Assembly (NCBI GenBank): GCA_963724705.1
Contig: CAVRVS010000003.1
Coordinates: 1-64,000, forward strand
Origin: DASQPR01 sp963724705
GTDB taxonomy: Bacteria > Actinomycetota > Actinomycetes > Mycobacteriales > Micromonosporaceae
Length of the DNA: 64,000 nucleotides
Reading direction: 5' to 3'
How positions within the stretch are numbered: position 1 is the first letter of the stretch; every line of letters starts with the position of its first letter. This document shows, in pieces, positions 10,308 through 19,535 of this stretch. The notes under the pieces were generated by a model. It saw only the letters and a program-made list of their open reading frames with translations. It had not been told where the DNA came from and searched no databases. The position numbers and the translations under genes were made by a program.

Positions 10308-11600
10308 CTAGGCGTTGTCGATGTCGTCGGCGTCGACGACGGCGGACGCCCGGTCGAGCAGTAGCTCACGTTCCCGGACGTTCCTGGTCAGGGTGGCCGC
10401 GCGGGTGAATTCCGACGCTCGCCTCGTCGCCGCGACCGAGCCGCGCGAGCAGGTCGCCTCGCACGCTCGGCAGCAGGTGATAGCCGCGCATGCTCGGGTC
10501 GTCGGCGAGCGCGTCGACGATGGGCAGCGCGGCCTCCGGCCCGTACGCCATGGCGACCGCGACCGCCCGGTTCAGCTCGACGATCGGTGACGGCGTGACG
10601 CGCGCGAGCACGTCGTAGAGCGTCGGCGATGCGCGGCCAGTCGGTCTCGTCGACCGAGCGCGCCCGGGCGTGGCACGCCGCGATCGCCGCCTGCAACGTG
10701 TACGGCCCCGGCGTGCCGTTGCTGCGCCGTTCGGCCTCGTCCAGCGCGGCGAGGCCGCGGCGGATCTGCAGGTGGTCCCAGCGGCCGCGGTCCTGATCGA
10801 CCAGCCGGATCGGCGAGCCGTCCGGCGCCGTACGCGCCCGCAGCCGCGATGCCTGGATCTCCATCAGCGCCACCAGACCGTGGACCTCGGCGTCTCGGGG
10901 CGTCAACGCGGCGAGGATCCGGCCGAGCCGCAGCGCTTCGGCGCAGAGGTCCTTGCGGATCCACTGGTCGCCGGCGGTGGCCGAATAGCCCTCGTTGAAA
11001 ATGAGGTAGACGACCTCGAGCACGGACGCCAGGCGTTGGGCGCGCTCGACTCCGTCGGGCACCTCGAAGACGACGTCGGCGTCGGCGAGCGTGCGCTTGG
11101 CCCGGGAGATGCGCTGCCCGATCGTGGGTTCCGGCACGAGGAACGCCCGCGCGATCTCCTCGGTCGTGAGGCCGCCCAGCAGCCGCAGCGTGAGCGCGAC
11201 CCGCGCCTCGGCCGACAGCACCGGATGGCAGGCCACGAACATCAGCCGCAGCAGGTCGTCCTCGACCTCGTCCGGCTCCGGGTCGGCCGCACCCAGACGA
11301 TGCTCGATCTCGACCGCGATCTCGCCGTACTTGCGGTCGAGGGCGACGCGTCGCCGGACGCGCGTCGATCGCCTTGCGCTTGGCGATCGTCATCAGCCAC
11401 GCGCCGGGATTTTCGGGTACGCCCGCCGCCGGCCACTGTTCGAGCGCGGCGACCAGCGCGTCGGCCGCGGCGTCCTCGGCCAGCCCGACATCGTGAACCA
11501 TCCGGACGAGGCCGGCGATCAGGCGGGCGGACTCGATCCGCCAGACGGCGTCGATCGCCCCGTGCGCCGCCGACGTCGCCCCGTCCGACCTCGCGTCCAC
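10308..11600 (-). CDS. ECF42-type RNA polymerase sigma factor with C-terminal helical extension (three frameshifts)
   Basis: Sigma-70 factor of about 430 residues. Sigma region 2 lies in AVWRIESARLIAGLVRMVHD and AWLMTIAKRKAIDA; region 4 in LLGGLTTEEIARAFLVPEPT and IGQRISRAKRTL. The long C-terminal extension (VYLIFNEGYSATAGDQWIRK, YTLQAAIAACHARA, SPIVELNRAVAVAMAYGPEA) is diagnostic of ECF42. Frame changes near 11355, 10630 and 10415. Start chosen as GTG at 11600; it is not certain. ECF42 genes normally sit beside DGPF/YCII genes, and one lies directly upstream on the same strand. No anti-sigma gene is seen. Confidence 0.85.
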
Positions 11601-11771
11601 CCACCCCCCGACTACATCACACCCCGCCCCCCAGCGCTCCCCGCCGCCACGCCGCCACAGCGACCACAGCACCATCAGCGCACCACGGGACCGTCCCCCG
11701 TACCACAGCACTGTGAAAGCTCTTGCCCCTCGGACGGCGACGTCCCCACGCCGCCGGCCGGCGCCGAGCAG

Positions 11772-11839
11772 GGGCGGGGGCACCTTACCCACGCCGGCCT
11801 AATACGCCCTGCAGCCAAGTGGGTAAGGTGCCCCCGCCC
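11772..11839. repeat. Perfect 21-bp inverted repeat
   Basis: The arm 11772-11792 (starting GGGCGGGGGCACC) is the exact reverse complement of 11819-11839 (ending GGTGCCCCCGCCC), with a 26-base loop. It sits between the DGPF gene and the ECF42 gene, both transcribed leftward. It could be an intra-operon terminator/processing hairpin or a copy of a repeated palindromic element; no T-run follows. Confidence 0.9.
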
Positions 11840-11869
11840 TAAAGCGCAACCCGCGAAACCTAGTGCCGA

Positions 11870-12287
11870 TCAGACGACCTGAGACCGCAACCGCGCCTCC
11901 GCATCCCGTAGCTCCGGCGTGTACGCCTCGCCGAAGTCGTCCGCCTCGAACACCTGACGGATCTCCAGCTCCGACTCCTCGCCCGTCGGGTTCGGGCAGC
12001 GCTTGGCCCATTCGATCGCTTCGTCGAGGGACTTGCACTCCCAGAGCCAGAAGCCGGCGATCAGTTCCTTCGCCTCGGTGAACGGCCCGTCGACGACGGT
12101 GCGTCGGGTGCCCGTCGCCTGGACCCGGGCGCCCTTGCTGCTCGGTTGCAGGCCCTCGCCCGGCGAGCATGACGCCCGCCTTGGCCAGCTCTTCGTTGTA
12201 TTTGCCCATCGCGGTGAGCATTTCCGTGCTTGGCAGCTCGCCGGCCTCGGTCGCCGCATTCGCCCGCACCATCACCATGAACTTCAT
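11870..12287 (-). CDS. DGPF/YCII-domain protein, ECF42 partner (one frameshift)
   Basis: About 138 residues. Starts MKFMVMVRANAATEAGE and contains the name-giving motif in VVDGPFTEAKELIAGFWLW, followed by ECKSLDEAIEWAKRCPNP. YCII-like alpha/beta barrel; biochemical role not known. The strong Shine-Dalgarno GGAGGA lies 7 bases before the ATG at 12287. The frame changes near 12165. The gene precedes the ECF42 sigma gene on the same strand, the arrangement expected for this sigma family, whose factors usually activate the DGPF gene. Confidence 0.85.
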
Positions 12288-12341
12288 CTCGATGTCCTCC
12301 GTCGCCAGAATCTGCATCGGGTCGCTTGCCCGACCTTCACC

Positions 12342-12358
12342 CACGCGTCGAACGCGTG
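12342..12358. promoter_or_regulatory. Palindrome upstream of the DGPF gene
   Basis: CACGCGT-CGA-ACGCGTG is a perfect 7-bp-arm palindrome, 55 bases upstream of the DGPF start. A regulator operator is possible; no partner protein is identified. Confidence 0.35.
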
Positions 12359-12421
12359 TCGCCGAATTTCGACATCCGGCGCAAAGAATCTTGGCCGGAT
12401 CGACGGGCTAAGGTCGCGGGC

Positions 12422-13627
12422 TCACGACACCGCGCCTTCGCCCAGCACCGACGCGAAGCGCTCGGCCGCGAGAGCGACCAGGGTGTCCAGCGCCGCCCGA
12501 GCGTGCGTGGCCGCAAACGGGTCGATCTGCGGAAGTCCGCTCGCGACGAACTCGTCTTCGTCGAGCCGTACGACCGTCGCGAGATCACCGGAGACCCATA
12601 GATCCAGGTCGAGGTCGTCGGAGTAGACCGACGCGGCCTTCCGGACGACCGGGCGGGTGACGTCGCAATACCAACCCTTGAGCGCGCCGGCCGGATCGCG
12701 GACCTCCTTGACCGAATACCACCGATCGGTCCAGTAGTGCTCGGTGAAGACGTCACCCGGGGCGAACGTGACCGGACCGACGTCGTGGGCCACGTCGCCC
12801 GCGAACGGCGCTTCGACGACAACGTGGACGCCGTCGTCGCTACGGACCGTCGCGTCGTACGCGAGCTTCATCCGGCCCGCCTTCACCAGCCGTACGCCGA
12901 TCGTCATGCCCTCGGCATACGTCCGCGGCGTCGGCGTGGTCGCCGCCTCGGGGTCGATCGCGTTGATGTCCCGCGACTCGAGGATCCGTTGGTTGCCGAG
13001 TTCCAGGCCCGGGCCGCCGTGCAGCGTGAGCCCGATCATCGCGCGTCCCACGTTGACCGTGGAGGTAACGGCGCCCGGGGCCAGCCGGCGCAGCGCCGGA
13101 TAGAGCGGGGCGATCATCCGGTAGATCAGTCGATACCAACCGGTGCCGGAGCGCTCGCCGTGCACCGGGTTGATGAACCCGGGCCGCAGCATGTACGCAT
13201 CGAGCGGCAGCGAGAGCAGGTCCTGCTCGGTGCGGCCCTTGACGCGAGCCCACATCGCGCGACCGGTCGGGTTGGTGCCGGCACCGGACACGTAGACGAA
13301 CGTCGCACCCGGGCTCCGGGCCGCGACCGCCCGCGCGATGGCGAGCGTCAGGTCGTACGTGATCCGCGTGTAGTCCGCCTCCGACTTGCCGGCCGAGCTC
13401 ACGCCGACGCAGAAGTAGCACGCGTCGATCCCGTCGAACACGGGTTCGTACGCATCCACCTCGGCGAGATCGGAAACCAGCACCTCGTGCACCTTTTGGT
13501 GGGTGATGTGCGCCGACGATCTCCCGATGAGCACGACGTGGTCGATTTCCGGCGAGGCGATGCACTCCCGGACGACTCCCTGGCCGACCATGCCGGTCGC
13601 CCCAAAAACGATCACGCTCGATCCCAC
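12422..13627 (-). CDS. NAD(P)-binding SDR-like protein fused to a DUF402 domain
   Basis: About 401 residues from GTG 13627, in one unbroken frame. Residues 1-225 form an atypical SDR/NAD(P)-binding fold (VIVFGATGMVGQGVVREC is the nucleotide-binding loop; later YVSGAGTNPTGRAMWARVKG and MLRPGFINPVHG). Its end, LESRDINAI, matches the usual C-terminus of the stand-alone family. From about residue 235 a DUF402 domain follows (TFAPGDVFTEHYWTDRWYSV, GWYCDVTRPV, DDLDLDLWVS). DUF402 proteins include FomD-like nucleotidyl hydrolases and RNA-linked proteins. The fusion may be real or may reflect a lost stop in an indel-prone assembly. TAGGAT (complement of 13635-13640) lies 7 bases before the GTG, a leaderless layout. 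Confidence 0.8.
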   Translation of the reverse strand: MGSSVIVFGATGMVGQGVVRECIASPEIDHVVLIGRSSAHITHQKVHEVLVSDLAEVDAYEPVFDGIDACYFCVGVSSAGKSEADYTRITYDLTLAIARAVAARSPGATFVYVSGAGTNPTGRAMWARVKGRTEQDLLSLPLDAYMLRPGFINPVHGERSGTGWYRLIYRMIAPLYPALRRLAPGAVTSTVNVGRAMIGLTLHGGPGLELGNQRILESRDINAIDPEAATTPTPRTYAEGMTIGVRLVKAGRMKLAYDATVRSDDGVHVVVEAPFAGDVAHDVGPVTFAPGDVFTEHYWTDRWYSVKEVRDPAGALKGWYCDVTRPVVRKAASVYSDDLDLDLWVSGDLATVVRLDEDEFVASGLPQIDPFAATHARAALDTLVALAAERFASVLGEGAVS

Positions 13628-13634
13628 GTACCCG

Positions 13635-13640
13635 ATCCTA
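13635..13640 (-). promoter_or_regulatory. Putative -10 element TAGGAT of a leaderless transcript
   Basis: Read on the minus strand, TAGGAT ends 7 bases before the GTG 13627 of the SDR-DUF402 gene. Confidence 0.4.
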
Positions 13641-13691
13641 GGTGTCGAAGGCCGCGATTCGAAGCCGGTGACGAGAGACAAACATAAATGC

Positions 13692-13723
13692 GTGGCCGGC
13701 ACCGAGACTTCGGTGCCGACCAC
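13692..13723 (-). terminator. Terminator of the DHA2 exporter gene
   Basis: On the minus strand GTGGTCGGCACCGA pairs with TCGGTGCCGGCCAC (14 pairs, one G-U) around a 4-base loop, followed by GCATTTATGTTTGTC. It starts about 15 bases after the exporter stop. Strong intrinsic terminator shape. Confidence 0.8.
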
Positions 13724-13738
13724 GCAGTGGAGAAGACG

Positions 13739-15275
13739 TCAGCTGGCGATGGCTCGCCGGCTCGCGCTCCTGGTCCGACGTCTCGTCGGTGGCGATCATC
13801 TCCGACTGGATGGCGGATGAACGAGAACGCCAGCACCGCGGCGAGGCCGAGCAGGATCGCGCTCACCGTGAACGCGACGTTGTAGCCGTGAATCGCGCCG
13901 GCGACCTGCTGCGCCGCCGATGTGCCGTGCGCGACCGCGAAGCTCGCCACCACCGTGGTGAAGATGGTGTTCAGCAGCGCGGTGCCGAGCGATCCACCGA
14001 CCTGCTGCGTCGTGTTCACCATCGCGCTCGCGACGCCGGCGTCGTGGTTCTCCGACGCCGGACAGCGCCGTCGCCGACAGCGGCACGAACAGCAGGCCCA
14101 TGCCGAGGCTCATCGCGATGAACGACGGCAGGATCCCGGTGACGTACGACGAGTCGGCGTGAGCTGCGTCAGCCACAGCATCGACGCGGTCGCGAGCACG
14201 CCACCGATCGTCAGCAGCACCCGTGGTCCGACCCGCGGCAACAGCTGCGCGGCGATGCCGGCCGCGACGATGATGCCGCCGGAGAACGGCAGGTAGGCGA
14301 TGCCGGTCTTCAGCGGGCTGTAGTGCTGCGTCTGCTGCAGGTAGAACGTCATGAACAGGAACATGCCGAGCAGCCCGGCGCCGACCAGGATCGACACCAT
14401 GTACGACGTGCCACGGTTGCGGTCGAGGATGACGCGCAGCGGCAGCAGCGGGTTCTTCGTGCGGGACTCCCACCAGATGAACCCGGCCAGCAGCACCGCC
14501 GCTGCGACGAGGAAGCCGATCGTGGAGCCGGCCGCCCAGCCGTTCGTCGACGTGCCGTGCGGCTTGGCCGCCTCGGTGAAGCCGTACACCAACGCGCTCA
14601 GTCCGGCGGTGGCGAGGATCGCACCCGGGATGTCGTAGCGCGTGTTGCCCTGCGCCTTGCTCTCGTGGACGAGCGGTATGGCGGCGACGAGCGCGATGAT
14701 CGCGATCGGGATGTTCACGAACAGGCACCAGCGCCACGACGCGTACTGCGTCAGCACACCGCCGGAGATGCAGGCCGATCGCGGCGCCGCCACCGGAGAT
14801 CGCGCCGAACACGCCGAACGCCTTCGCGCGCTCCCTGGTCTCGGTGAACGTGACCGTGAGCAGGGACAGCGCGGCCGGTGCGAGCAGCGCACCGAACGCG
14901 CCCTGCAGCGCGCGGGCACCGAACGAGCATGCCCTCGTTGACCGCGAACCCGCCGAGCGCCGACGCGCCGGCGAAGCCGATCAGCCCGATCATGAACGTA
15001 CGCTTGCGGCCGAAGTAGTCGGCGACGCGGCCACCGAGCAGCAGCAGGCCACCGAACGTGATCGTGTAGGCGGTGACGATCCACTGCCGGTCGGCGTTGC
15101 TGATGTCCAGCGCGGCCTGCGCGTGCGGCAGCGCCACGTTGACCACGGTGGCGTCGAGGACGACCATCAACTGCGCCAGCATGATCACCACCAGGGCCCA
15201 CCAGCGACGGTCGGGAGGTGCGGTGGCGCGGACCCCGGCCGCCGGTGCCGCTGCCACGGCGTTATCTTGCGGCAT
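13739..15275 (-). CDS. DHA2-family (EmrB/QacA-type) MFS drug exporter (about five frameshifts)
   Basis: Fourteen-helix proton-driven drug exporter. Recognisable segments in order: LAQLMVVLDATVVNVALPHA (helix 1), RQWIVTAYTITFGGLLLLGG, GRVADYFGRKRTFM (MFS motif A), ALQGAFGALLAPAALSLLTV, SWRWCLFVNIPIAII, then LGMFLFMTFYLQQTQHYSPL and, near the end, NTTQQVGGSLGTALLNTIF. The frame changes near 14930, 14770, 14155, 14055 and 13760. Start ATG 15275 has GGAG 8 bases upstream. The exact C-terminus is uncertain; a stop at 13739 follows from the last frame. Lies downstream of a TetR gene on the same strand, its likely repressor. Confidence 0.82.
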
Positions 15276-15384
15276 TTTCTTCTCCTTCAAGGCAAAAGTG
15301 ACTGCCACGCACACGCTACGAGCGCGCGGTTATCCCACCGCGTCCGCGACGTTACGGACCGGCGATCATTCCAAACCGGGGGGT

Positions 15385-15966
15385 TTAGGCGCCCTTCCTC
15401 AGGACGGGCAGGAGAACATCATCGACGACGTGTACGACAAATTCGTCGTCGAGACCGGTCTCCGCCCACAGCTTCCTGGTCAGGACCATGGAGTGAAGGA
15501 CCTCGTGCAGTAGTTCGGCCGAGGTGTCGGCGGGGATCTCGCCCCGAGCCACGGCGTTGCCGATGATGGTCAGGTGCACCGGGTGTTTCATTTCGTAGAC
15601 GAGCTGGTGCAGCGTGCGCGCCAGCTCGGCGTTGCGGGTCGCCGCGGTGAGCAGTCCGGTGATGACGGCGCCGTCCGGACTGTTCGCGACCTGACACGCT
15701 CCGGTCATGAGCGCGATCAGGTCACCGCGGAGCGATCCGGTGTCCGGCGCTACCGGAGAATCGCCGAAGCGATACACCAGTGCCTCCGTCACCAGGTCGG
15801 GCTTGTTCGGCCAGGCCCGGTAGATGGTCGCCTTGCTGGCGCGGGCCCGCGCCGCCACGGCATCCATCGACATCCGGTCGTATCCGACCTCGCACAACAG
15901 GTCAAAGACCGCGTCGCAGATGGCTTCGTGACGGTCTGACCGGGCCGCCGCGACAACCATGTCCAT
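15385..15966 (-). CDS. TetR-family repressor of the adjacent exporter
   Basis: 193 residues, intact. N-terminal helix-turn-helix: RHEAICDAVFDLLCEVGYDR, MSMDAVAARARASKATIYRA, WPNKPDLV. The C-terminal ligand domain is TetR_C-like. Start ATG 15966 is chosen because GGAG precedes it by 9 bases; the longer frame upstream runs through an operator-like palindrome at 16017-16043. The DHA2 exporter gene follows 109 bases downstream on the same strand, a common repressor-pump pair. Confidence 0.88.
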   Translation of the reverse strand: MDMVVAAARSDRHEAICDAVFDLLCEVGYDRMSMDAVAARARASKATIYRAWPNKPDLVTEALVYRFGDSPVAPDTGSLRGDLIALMTGACQVANSPDGAVITGLLTAATRNAELARTLHQLVYEMKHPVHLTIIGNAVARGEIPADTSAELLHEVLHSMVLTRKLWAETGLDDEFVVHVVDDVLLPVLRKGA

Positions 15967-16016
15967 GACACGCTCTCCTTCCCTAGTGCTCTCGTGGTGA
16001 CGGTACTCCGAATCCG

Positions 16017-16043
16017 AGGTGTACGGAACCGTTTCGTACACCT
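16017..16043. promoter_or_regulatory. TetR operator candidate
   Basis: AGGTGTACG and CGTACACCT are perfect 9-bp arms separated by GAACCGTTT, 50 bases upstream of the TetR start. Size and symmetry fit a TetR-dimer operator controlling the repressor-exporter unit. Confidence 0.7.
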
Positions 16044-16201
16044 GAAGTCAGCGTGACCCTCGCCACAGCGGATCCGAGCCCATCGCCGACCCGTGACGAG
16101 CGCGCCCGTCGGCGGGCCAGACCAACGAGTCTGGCACCGTCGCACGGCGGGCGTACACCGAATTAGGCCTGGTCCGGACGCCTTGTGACCGGCCTCACGA
16201 C

Positions 16202-16232
16202 GCCGGCCGACCATCCCATGTGGACGGCCGGC
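16202..16232 (-). terminator. Possible terminator after the aldo-keto reductase
   Basis: GCCGGCCG and CGGCCGGC form 8-bp arms around a 15-base loop, 60 bases beyond the aldo-keto reductase stop. No T-run; weak call. Confidence 0.35.
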
Positions 16233-16291
16233 CGGTTGCTCAGCGCGGATAGAGTCAGGGCGGATCGGGTTCAGTTGCTACTGGTGGCCTG

Positions 16292-17272
16292 CTACTGATG
16301 GCCGCTGATCGGATGCGGCACGTACGGCTCCTCGAGCGACGCGATCTCGTCGTCGGTCAGCTCCAGATCGAGAGCGGCCACGGCGTCCTCGAGGTGGTTC
16401 GGCTTCGTCGCGCCGACGATCGGCGCGGTGACGCCCGGGCGCCGGGCGACCCACGCGAGCGCGACCTGCGCGCGCGGAATGCCGCGCTTCTCGGCGACCT
16501 CGGCGACGCGGTCGATGATCGGGCGGTCGAGCTCGATCGTCGTGGTCGCCAATGAACGACCGAACGGGTCGGTCTCCGACCGCGCGGTCTTCGTCTCCGG
16601 GTCACGGGTCAGCCGCCCGCGTGCCAGCGGGCTCCACGGGATGACGCCGATGCCCTGGTCGATGCACAGCGGGATCATCTCCCGCTCCTCCTCGCGGTAG
16701 AGCAGGTTGTAGTAGTCCTGCATGGACACGAAACGCGTCCAACCGTTGCGGTCGGCCAGGTACAGCGCCTTGGCGAACTGCCACGCGTACATCGACGACG
16801 CGCCGATATAGCGGGCCTTGCCCGACTTGACCACGTCGTGCAGCGCCTCGAGCGTCTCCTCGATCGGCGTCTTCGGGTCCCAGCGGTGGATCTGGTAGAG
16901 GTCCACGTAGTCCATGTTCAGCCGACGGAGGCTGTTGTCGATCTCGGACAGGATCGCCTTGCGCGATAGGCCGCCGCCGTTGGGCGCCTGGCGCATCACG
17001 CCGTGCACCTTCGTCGCGATGACGACCTCGTCGCGCGGTACGAAATCGGCCACCGCCCGGCCGACGATCTCCTCGCTGCTGCCGGCCGAGTAGACGTTCG
17101 CCGTGTCGATGAAGTTGATGCCCAGCTCCAGCGCCCGCTTCAGGAACGTTCGGGACTCGTCCTCCGGCAGCGACCACGGGTGGCCGCCGCGATCCGGTTC
17201 GCCGTAGCTCATCGCGCCCAGACAGATCTTGGAGACTTCCAGACCGGTCTTGCCAAGCTTCACGTACTCCAT
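16292..17272 (-). CDS. Aldo/keto reductase
   Basis: 326 residues, intact. NADPH-dependent carbonyl reductase of the YajO/AKR11-like type. The catalytic tetrad is visible: Asp and Tyr in NFIDTANVYSAGSSEE, Lys in VVIATKVHG, His in LYQIHRWDPKTPIEE. Cofactor-binding segments include IPWSPLARGRLTRDP and APIVGATKPNHLEDA. Start ATG 17272 begins MEYVKLGKTGLEVSKICLG, the family N-terminus; AGGAT precedes it. Divergent from the serpin gene. Substrate not predictable. Confidence 0.93.
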   Translation of the reverse strand: MEYVKLGKTGLEVSKICLGAMSYGEPDRGGHPWSLPEDESRTFLKRALELGINFIDTANVYSAGSSEEIVGRAVADFVPRDEVVIATKVHGVMRQAPNGGGLSRKAILSEIDNSLRRLNMDYVDLYQIHRWDPKTPIEETLEALHDVVKSGKARYIGASSMYAWQFAKALYLADRNGWTRFVSMQDYYNLLYREEEREMIPLCIDQGIGVIPWSPLARGRLTRDPETKTARSETDPFGRSLATTTIELDRPIIDRVAEVAEKRGIPRAQVALAWVARRPGVTAPIVGATKPNHLEDAVAALDLELTDDEIASLEEPYVPHPISGHQ

Positions 17273-17389
17273 GCGTCCATCCTGGTACACCGCACGGTGT
17301 GCGACGGTGGACCGAAACGTGGCGTGGCCCACATCCGCGCCAGAGCGGGCGGTCGCCGGTCGTCGCGGCCGATCTGCGACAGTTGTCCT

Positions 17390-18538
17390 ATGGCTACCGA
17401 CCTCGTCCTGCCGGTCGCGCCGGCCAACGCGCTCACCGCTCGCTGGATTCACGCGATCGGCAACCATCCGACCGTGAGTTCCGGCGCGGCCGTGTGGCCA
17501 CTGCTCGCGATCGTGGCCGGCGCCGCGGCGGGCACGTCCCGCGACGAACTCGCGGTCGCGGTCGGCGTCGACCCGGATACGGGTACGCAGGCCGGCCGCG
17601 CCCTGCTCGACGCGTTGACGGCGGCCGACGGCGTCAGCGCGGCGCTCGGTTTATGGAGCCGGGCCGAGCTGCCGATCCGGCCGGAGTTCCTGGACGAGCT
17701 CCCACCCGGCGTGCACGAGAGATTCACCGGCGACCTCGGCGCCGATCAGGCGACGCTCGACGCCTGGGCCCGGGACCGGACCGACGGCATGATCAAGCGG
17801 ATGCCGGTACGGATCGACACATCGACGTTGCTGCTGCTCGCGAGCGCGCTCACGGTGCGTACGACGTGGCGGCAGCCGTTCGGCAAGACCCGGTCGCCCG
17901 GCCCCTGGCCGTTGATGACCCGCACCACCGATGCCCCATCGATCGTGCGAGCCAACCAGTCGGTCGCCTGCGTACGCATCGAGGGCGACAACGGTATCGA
18001 CGTCGAACTCGTGATCGGTCCGGCTGGCGTGCCGGCAAGCGAGACGCTGTCGGCCGGATTCGCCGTGGTCACCGGCGCGGCCGAGGCCACGGACGGTGAC
18101 GAACTGCTAGACGGCGCACCGGCACCCGGCATCGTCGTCGACCACACGGTCAGCACCACCAACGCACCGCAGTGTGTGGTCGAGGCGCCGAAGTTCACCG
18201 TACGGGCAAGCCATGACCTCACCGCGTTCCCGGATGTGTTCGGGCTCAACACCGTGCTGGACGCGAGCGAGCAGCGTCTGCCCGGCATCAGCGAGCGACC
18301 GATCGCCGTCGGCAAGGCAGCGCAGGACGCGATCGCCGAATTCACCGACACCGGATTCCGGGCCGCCGCCGTGACCGCGCTGACCATGCGGCCGACCGGA
18401 ATGGTGCGCCGAGTGCAGGAATACGAGGTCCGGCGCGTGACGGCGACGTTCGACCGGGCGTACGGGTTCCTGGCCGTACACCGGGCGACCGGGCTCGTCC
18501 TCGTCTCGGGCTGGGTCACCGCCCCCGACGCCGACTAG
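17390..18538 (+). CDS. Serpin-family protein, intracellular, atypical hinge
   Basis: 382 residues with no signal peptide. Serpin fold marks: AVWPLLAIVAGAAAGTSRDE near the N-terminus (helix-A/B region), LLLLASALTVRTTWRQPF (strand 3A/breach region), VVEAPKFTVRASHDL, and a C-terminal YGFLAVHRATGLVLVSGWV, which matches the serpin signature near strands 4B/5B. The region equivalent to the reactive-loop hinge reads DTGFRAAAVTALTM; a Phe at P14 instead of Thr/Ser suggests poor loop insertion, so a non-inhibitory role is possible. ATG 17390 chosen; the PLP enzyme gene follows after 11 bases, suggesting co-transcription. A second, exported serpin lies at 47077. Confidence 0.75.
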   Translation: MATDLVLPVAPANALTARWIHAIGNHPTVSSGAAVWPLLAIVAGAAAGTSRDELAVAVGVDPDTGTQAGRALLDALTAADGVSAALGLWSRAELPIRPEFLDELPPGVHERFTGDLGADQATLDAWARDRTDGMIKRMPVRIDTSTLLLLASALTVRTTWRQPFGKTRSPGPWPLMTRTTDAPSIVRANQSVACVRIEGDNGIDVELVIGPAGVPASETLSAGFAVVTGAAEATDGDELLDGAPAPGIVVDHTVSTTNAPQCVVEAPKFTVRASHDLTAFPDVFGLNTVLDASEQRLPGISERPIAVGKAAQDAIAEFTDTGFRAAAVTALTMRPTGMVRRVQEYEVRRVTATFDRAYGFLAVHRATGLVLVSGWVTAPDAD

Positions 18539-18549
18539 AGTTCCCGGCC

Positions 18550-19527
18550 GTGGACCTTCTCGATCCCGTACGTCTCGTGGACGGCGCCGCGCTCGCCGTC
18601 GCCGCCGACCGGCTCGCCGGCAAGGTCGTCCGGACACCACTTCTGCCCAGTGCACGGCTGTCCGACGAATTCGGCGTACCGGTGCTGCTCAAGGCCGAGA
18701 ACCTGCAGCACACGGGCAGCTTCAAGGTGCGCGGCATGATGAACGCGATGCTGGCCCGCGCCGCCAGCGACGATCCACCGGCCGGCGTGACCACGTTCTC
18801 GGCCGGCAACGCGGCCGCGGCAACGGCGTACGCCGCGCGGATTCTGGGCATCCCGGCCACGGTCTGCATGCCGCCGGGCGCCGTCGAGGCCAAGGTCGAG
18901 GCCGTGCACCGGTACGGCGGCGAGATCGTGTTCACCGACGATCTCGTCGGCACGTGCCATCGGCTCGCGGCCGAACGGAACTACCTGGCGCTGCACCCGT
19001 TCGACGACCCGGACGTGATCGCCGGCCAGGGCACGGTCGGCGTCGAGCTGATGGCCGACTGCCCGGAGCCGGGCCTCGTCCTGGTACCGGTCGGCGGGGG
19101 CGGGCTGATCTCGGGCGTGTCGGCGGCGATTCGGGCGGCCCGATCCGGCCGTACCGCCGAGGTTGTCGGGGTGGAACCGGCCACGGCGAACGCGATGACC
19201 CACGCGCTCGCGACCGGCGCGGCGCAGGCACCGCCCACGAAGCCCTCGTCGATCGCGGACGGTCTCGCCGCGCCATTCGCCGGTCCCAACACGCTCGCGC
19301 ACGTCCAGGCGAACGTGGACTCGGTGGTCACGGTCGAGGAGGCCGCGATCCGGGACGCCTGGTGGTCGTTCCTCGACGCGACGAAGCTGCTGGTGGAGCC
19401 GTCCTCGGTGGTCGGACTCGCGGCGCTTCGATCCGGCGCCGTGGCCGTACCGGCGGTCGGGCCGATCGTGCTCGTCGTCTCCGGCGGCAACGCGGCCCGC
19501 TCCGGCATCGCGTCGGTCACCGCCTAA
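18550..19527 (+). CDS. PLP-dependent serine/threonine dehydratase-like enzyme
   Basis: 325 residues, intact, fold type II PLP family. The PLP lysine lies in NLQHTGSFKVRGMMNAML, SAGNAAAATAYAARILG is the substrate loop, and VLVPVGGGGLISG the phosphate-binding glycine loop; VVSGGNAARSG near the C-terminus is also typical. It lacks the C-terminal ACT regulatory domain of biosynthetic IlvA, so it resembles catabolic threonine/serine dehydratase or serine racemase. Note SAGNAAAA where the family usually has SAGNHAQ. Start GTG 18550, 11 bases after the serpin stop. Confidence 0.88.
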   Translation: MDLLDPVRLVDGAALAVAADRLAGKVVRTPLLPSARLSDEFGVPVLLKAENLQHTGSFKVRGMMNAMLARAASDDPPAGVTTFSAGNAAAATAYAARILGIPATVCMPPGAVEAKVEAVHRYGGEIVFTDDLVGTCHRLAAERNYLALHPFDDPDVIAGQGTVGVELMADCPEPGLVLVPVGGGGLISGVSAAIRAARSGRTAEVVGVEPATANAMTHALATGAAQAPPTKPSSIADGLAAPFAGPNTLAHVQANVDSVVTVEEAAIRDAWWSFLDATKLLVEPSSVVGLAALRSGAVAVPAVGPIVLVVSGGNAARSGIASVTA

Positions 19528-19535
19528 CCCTTCTC

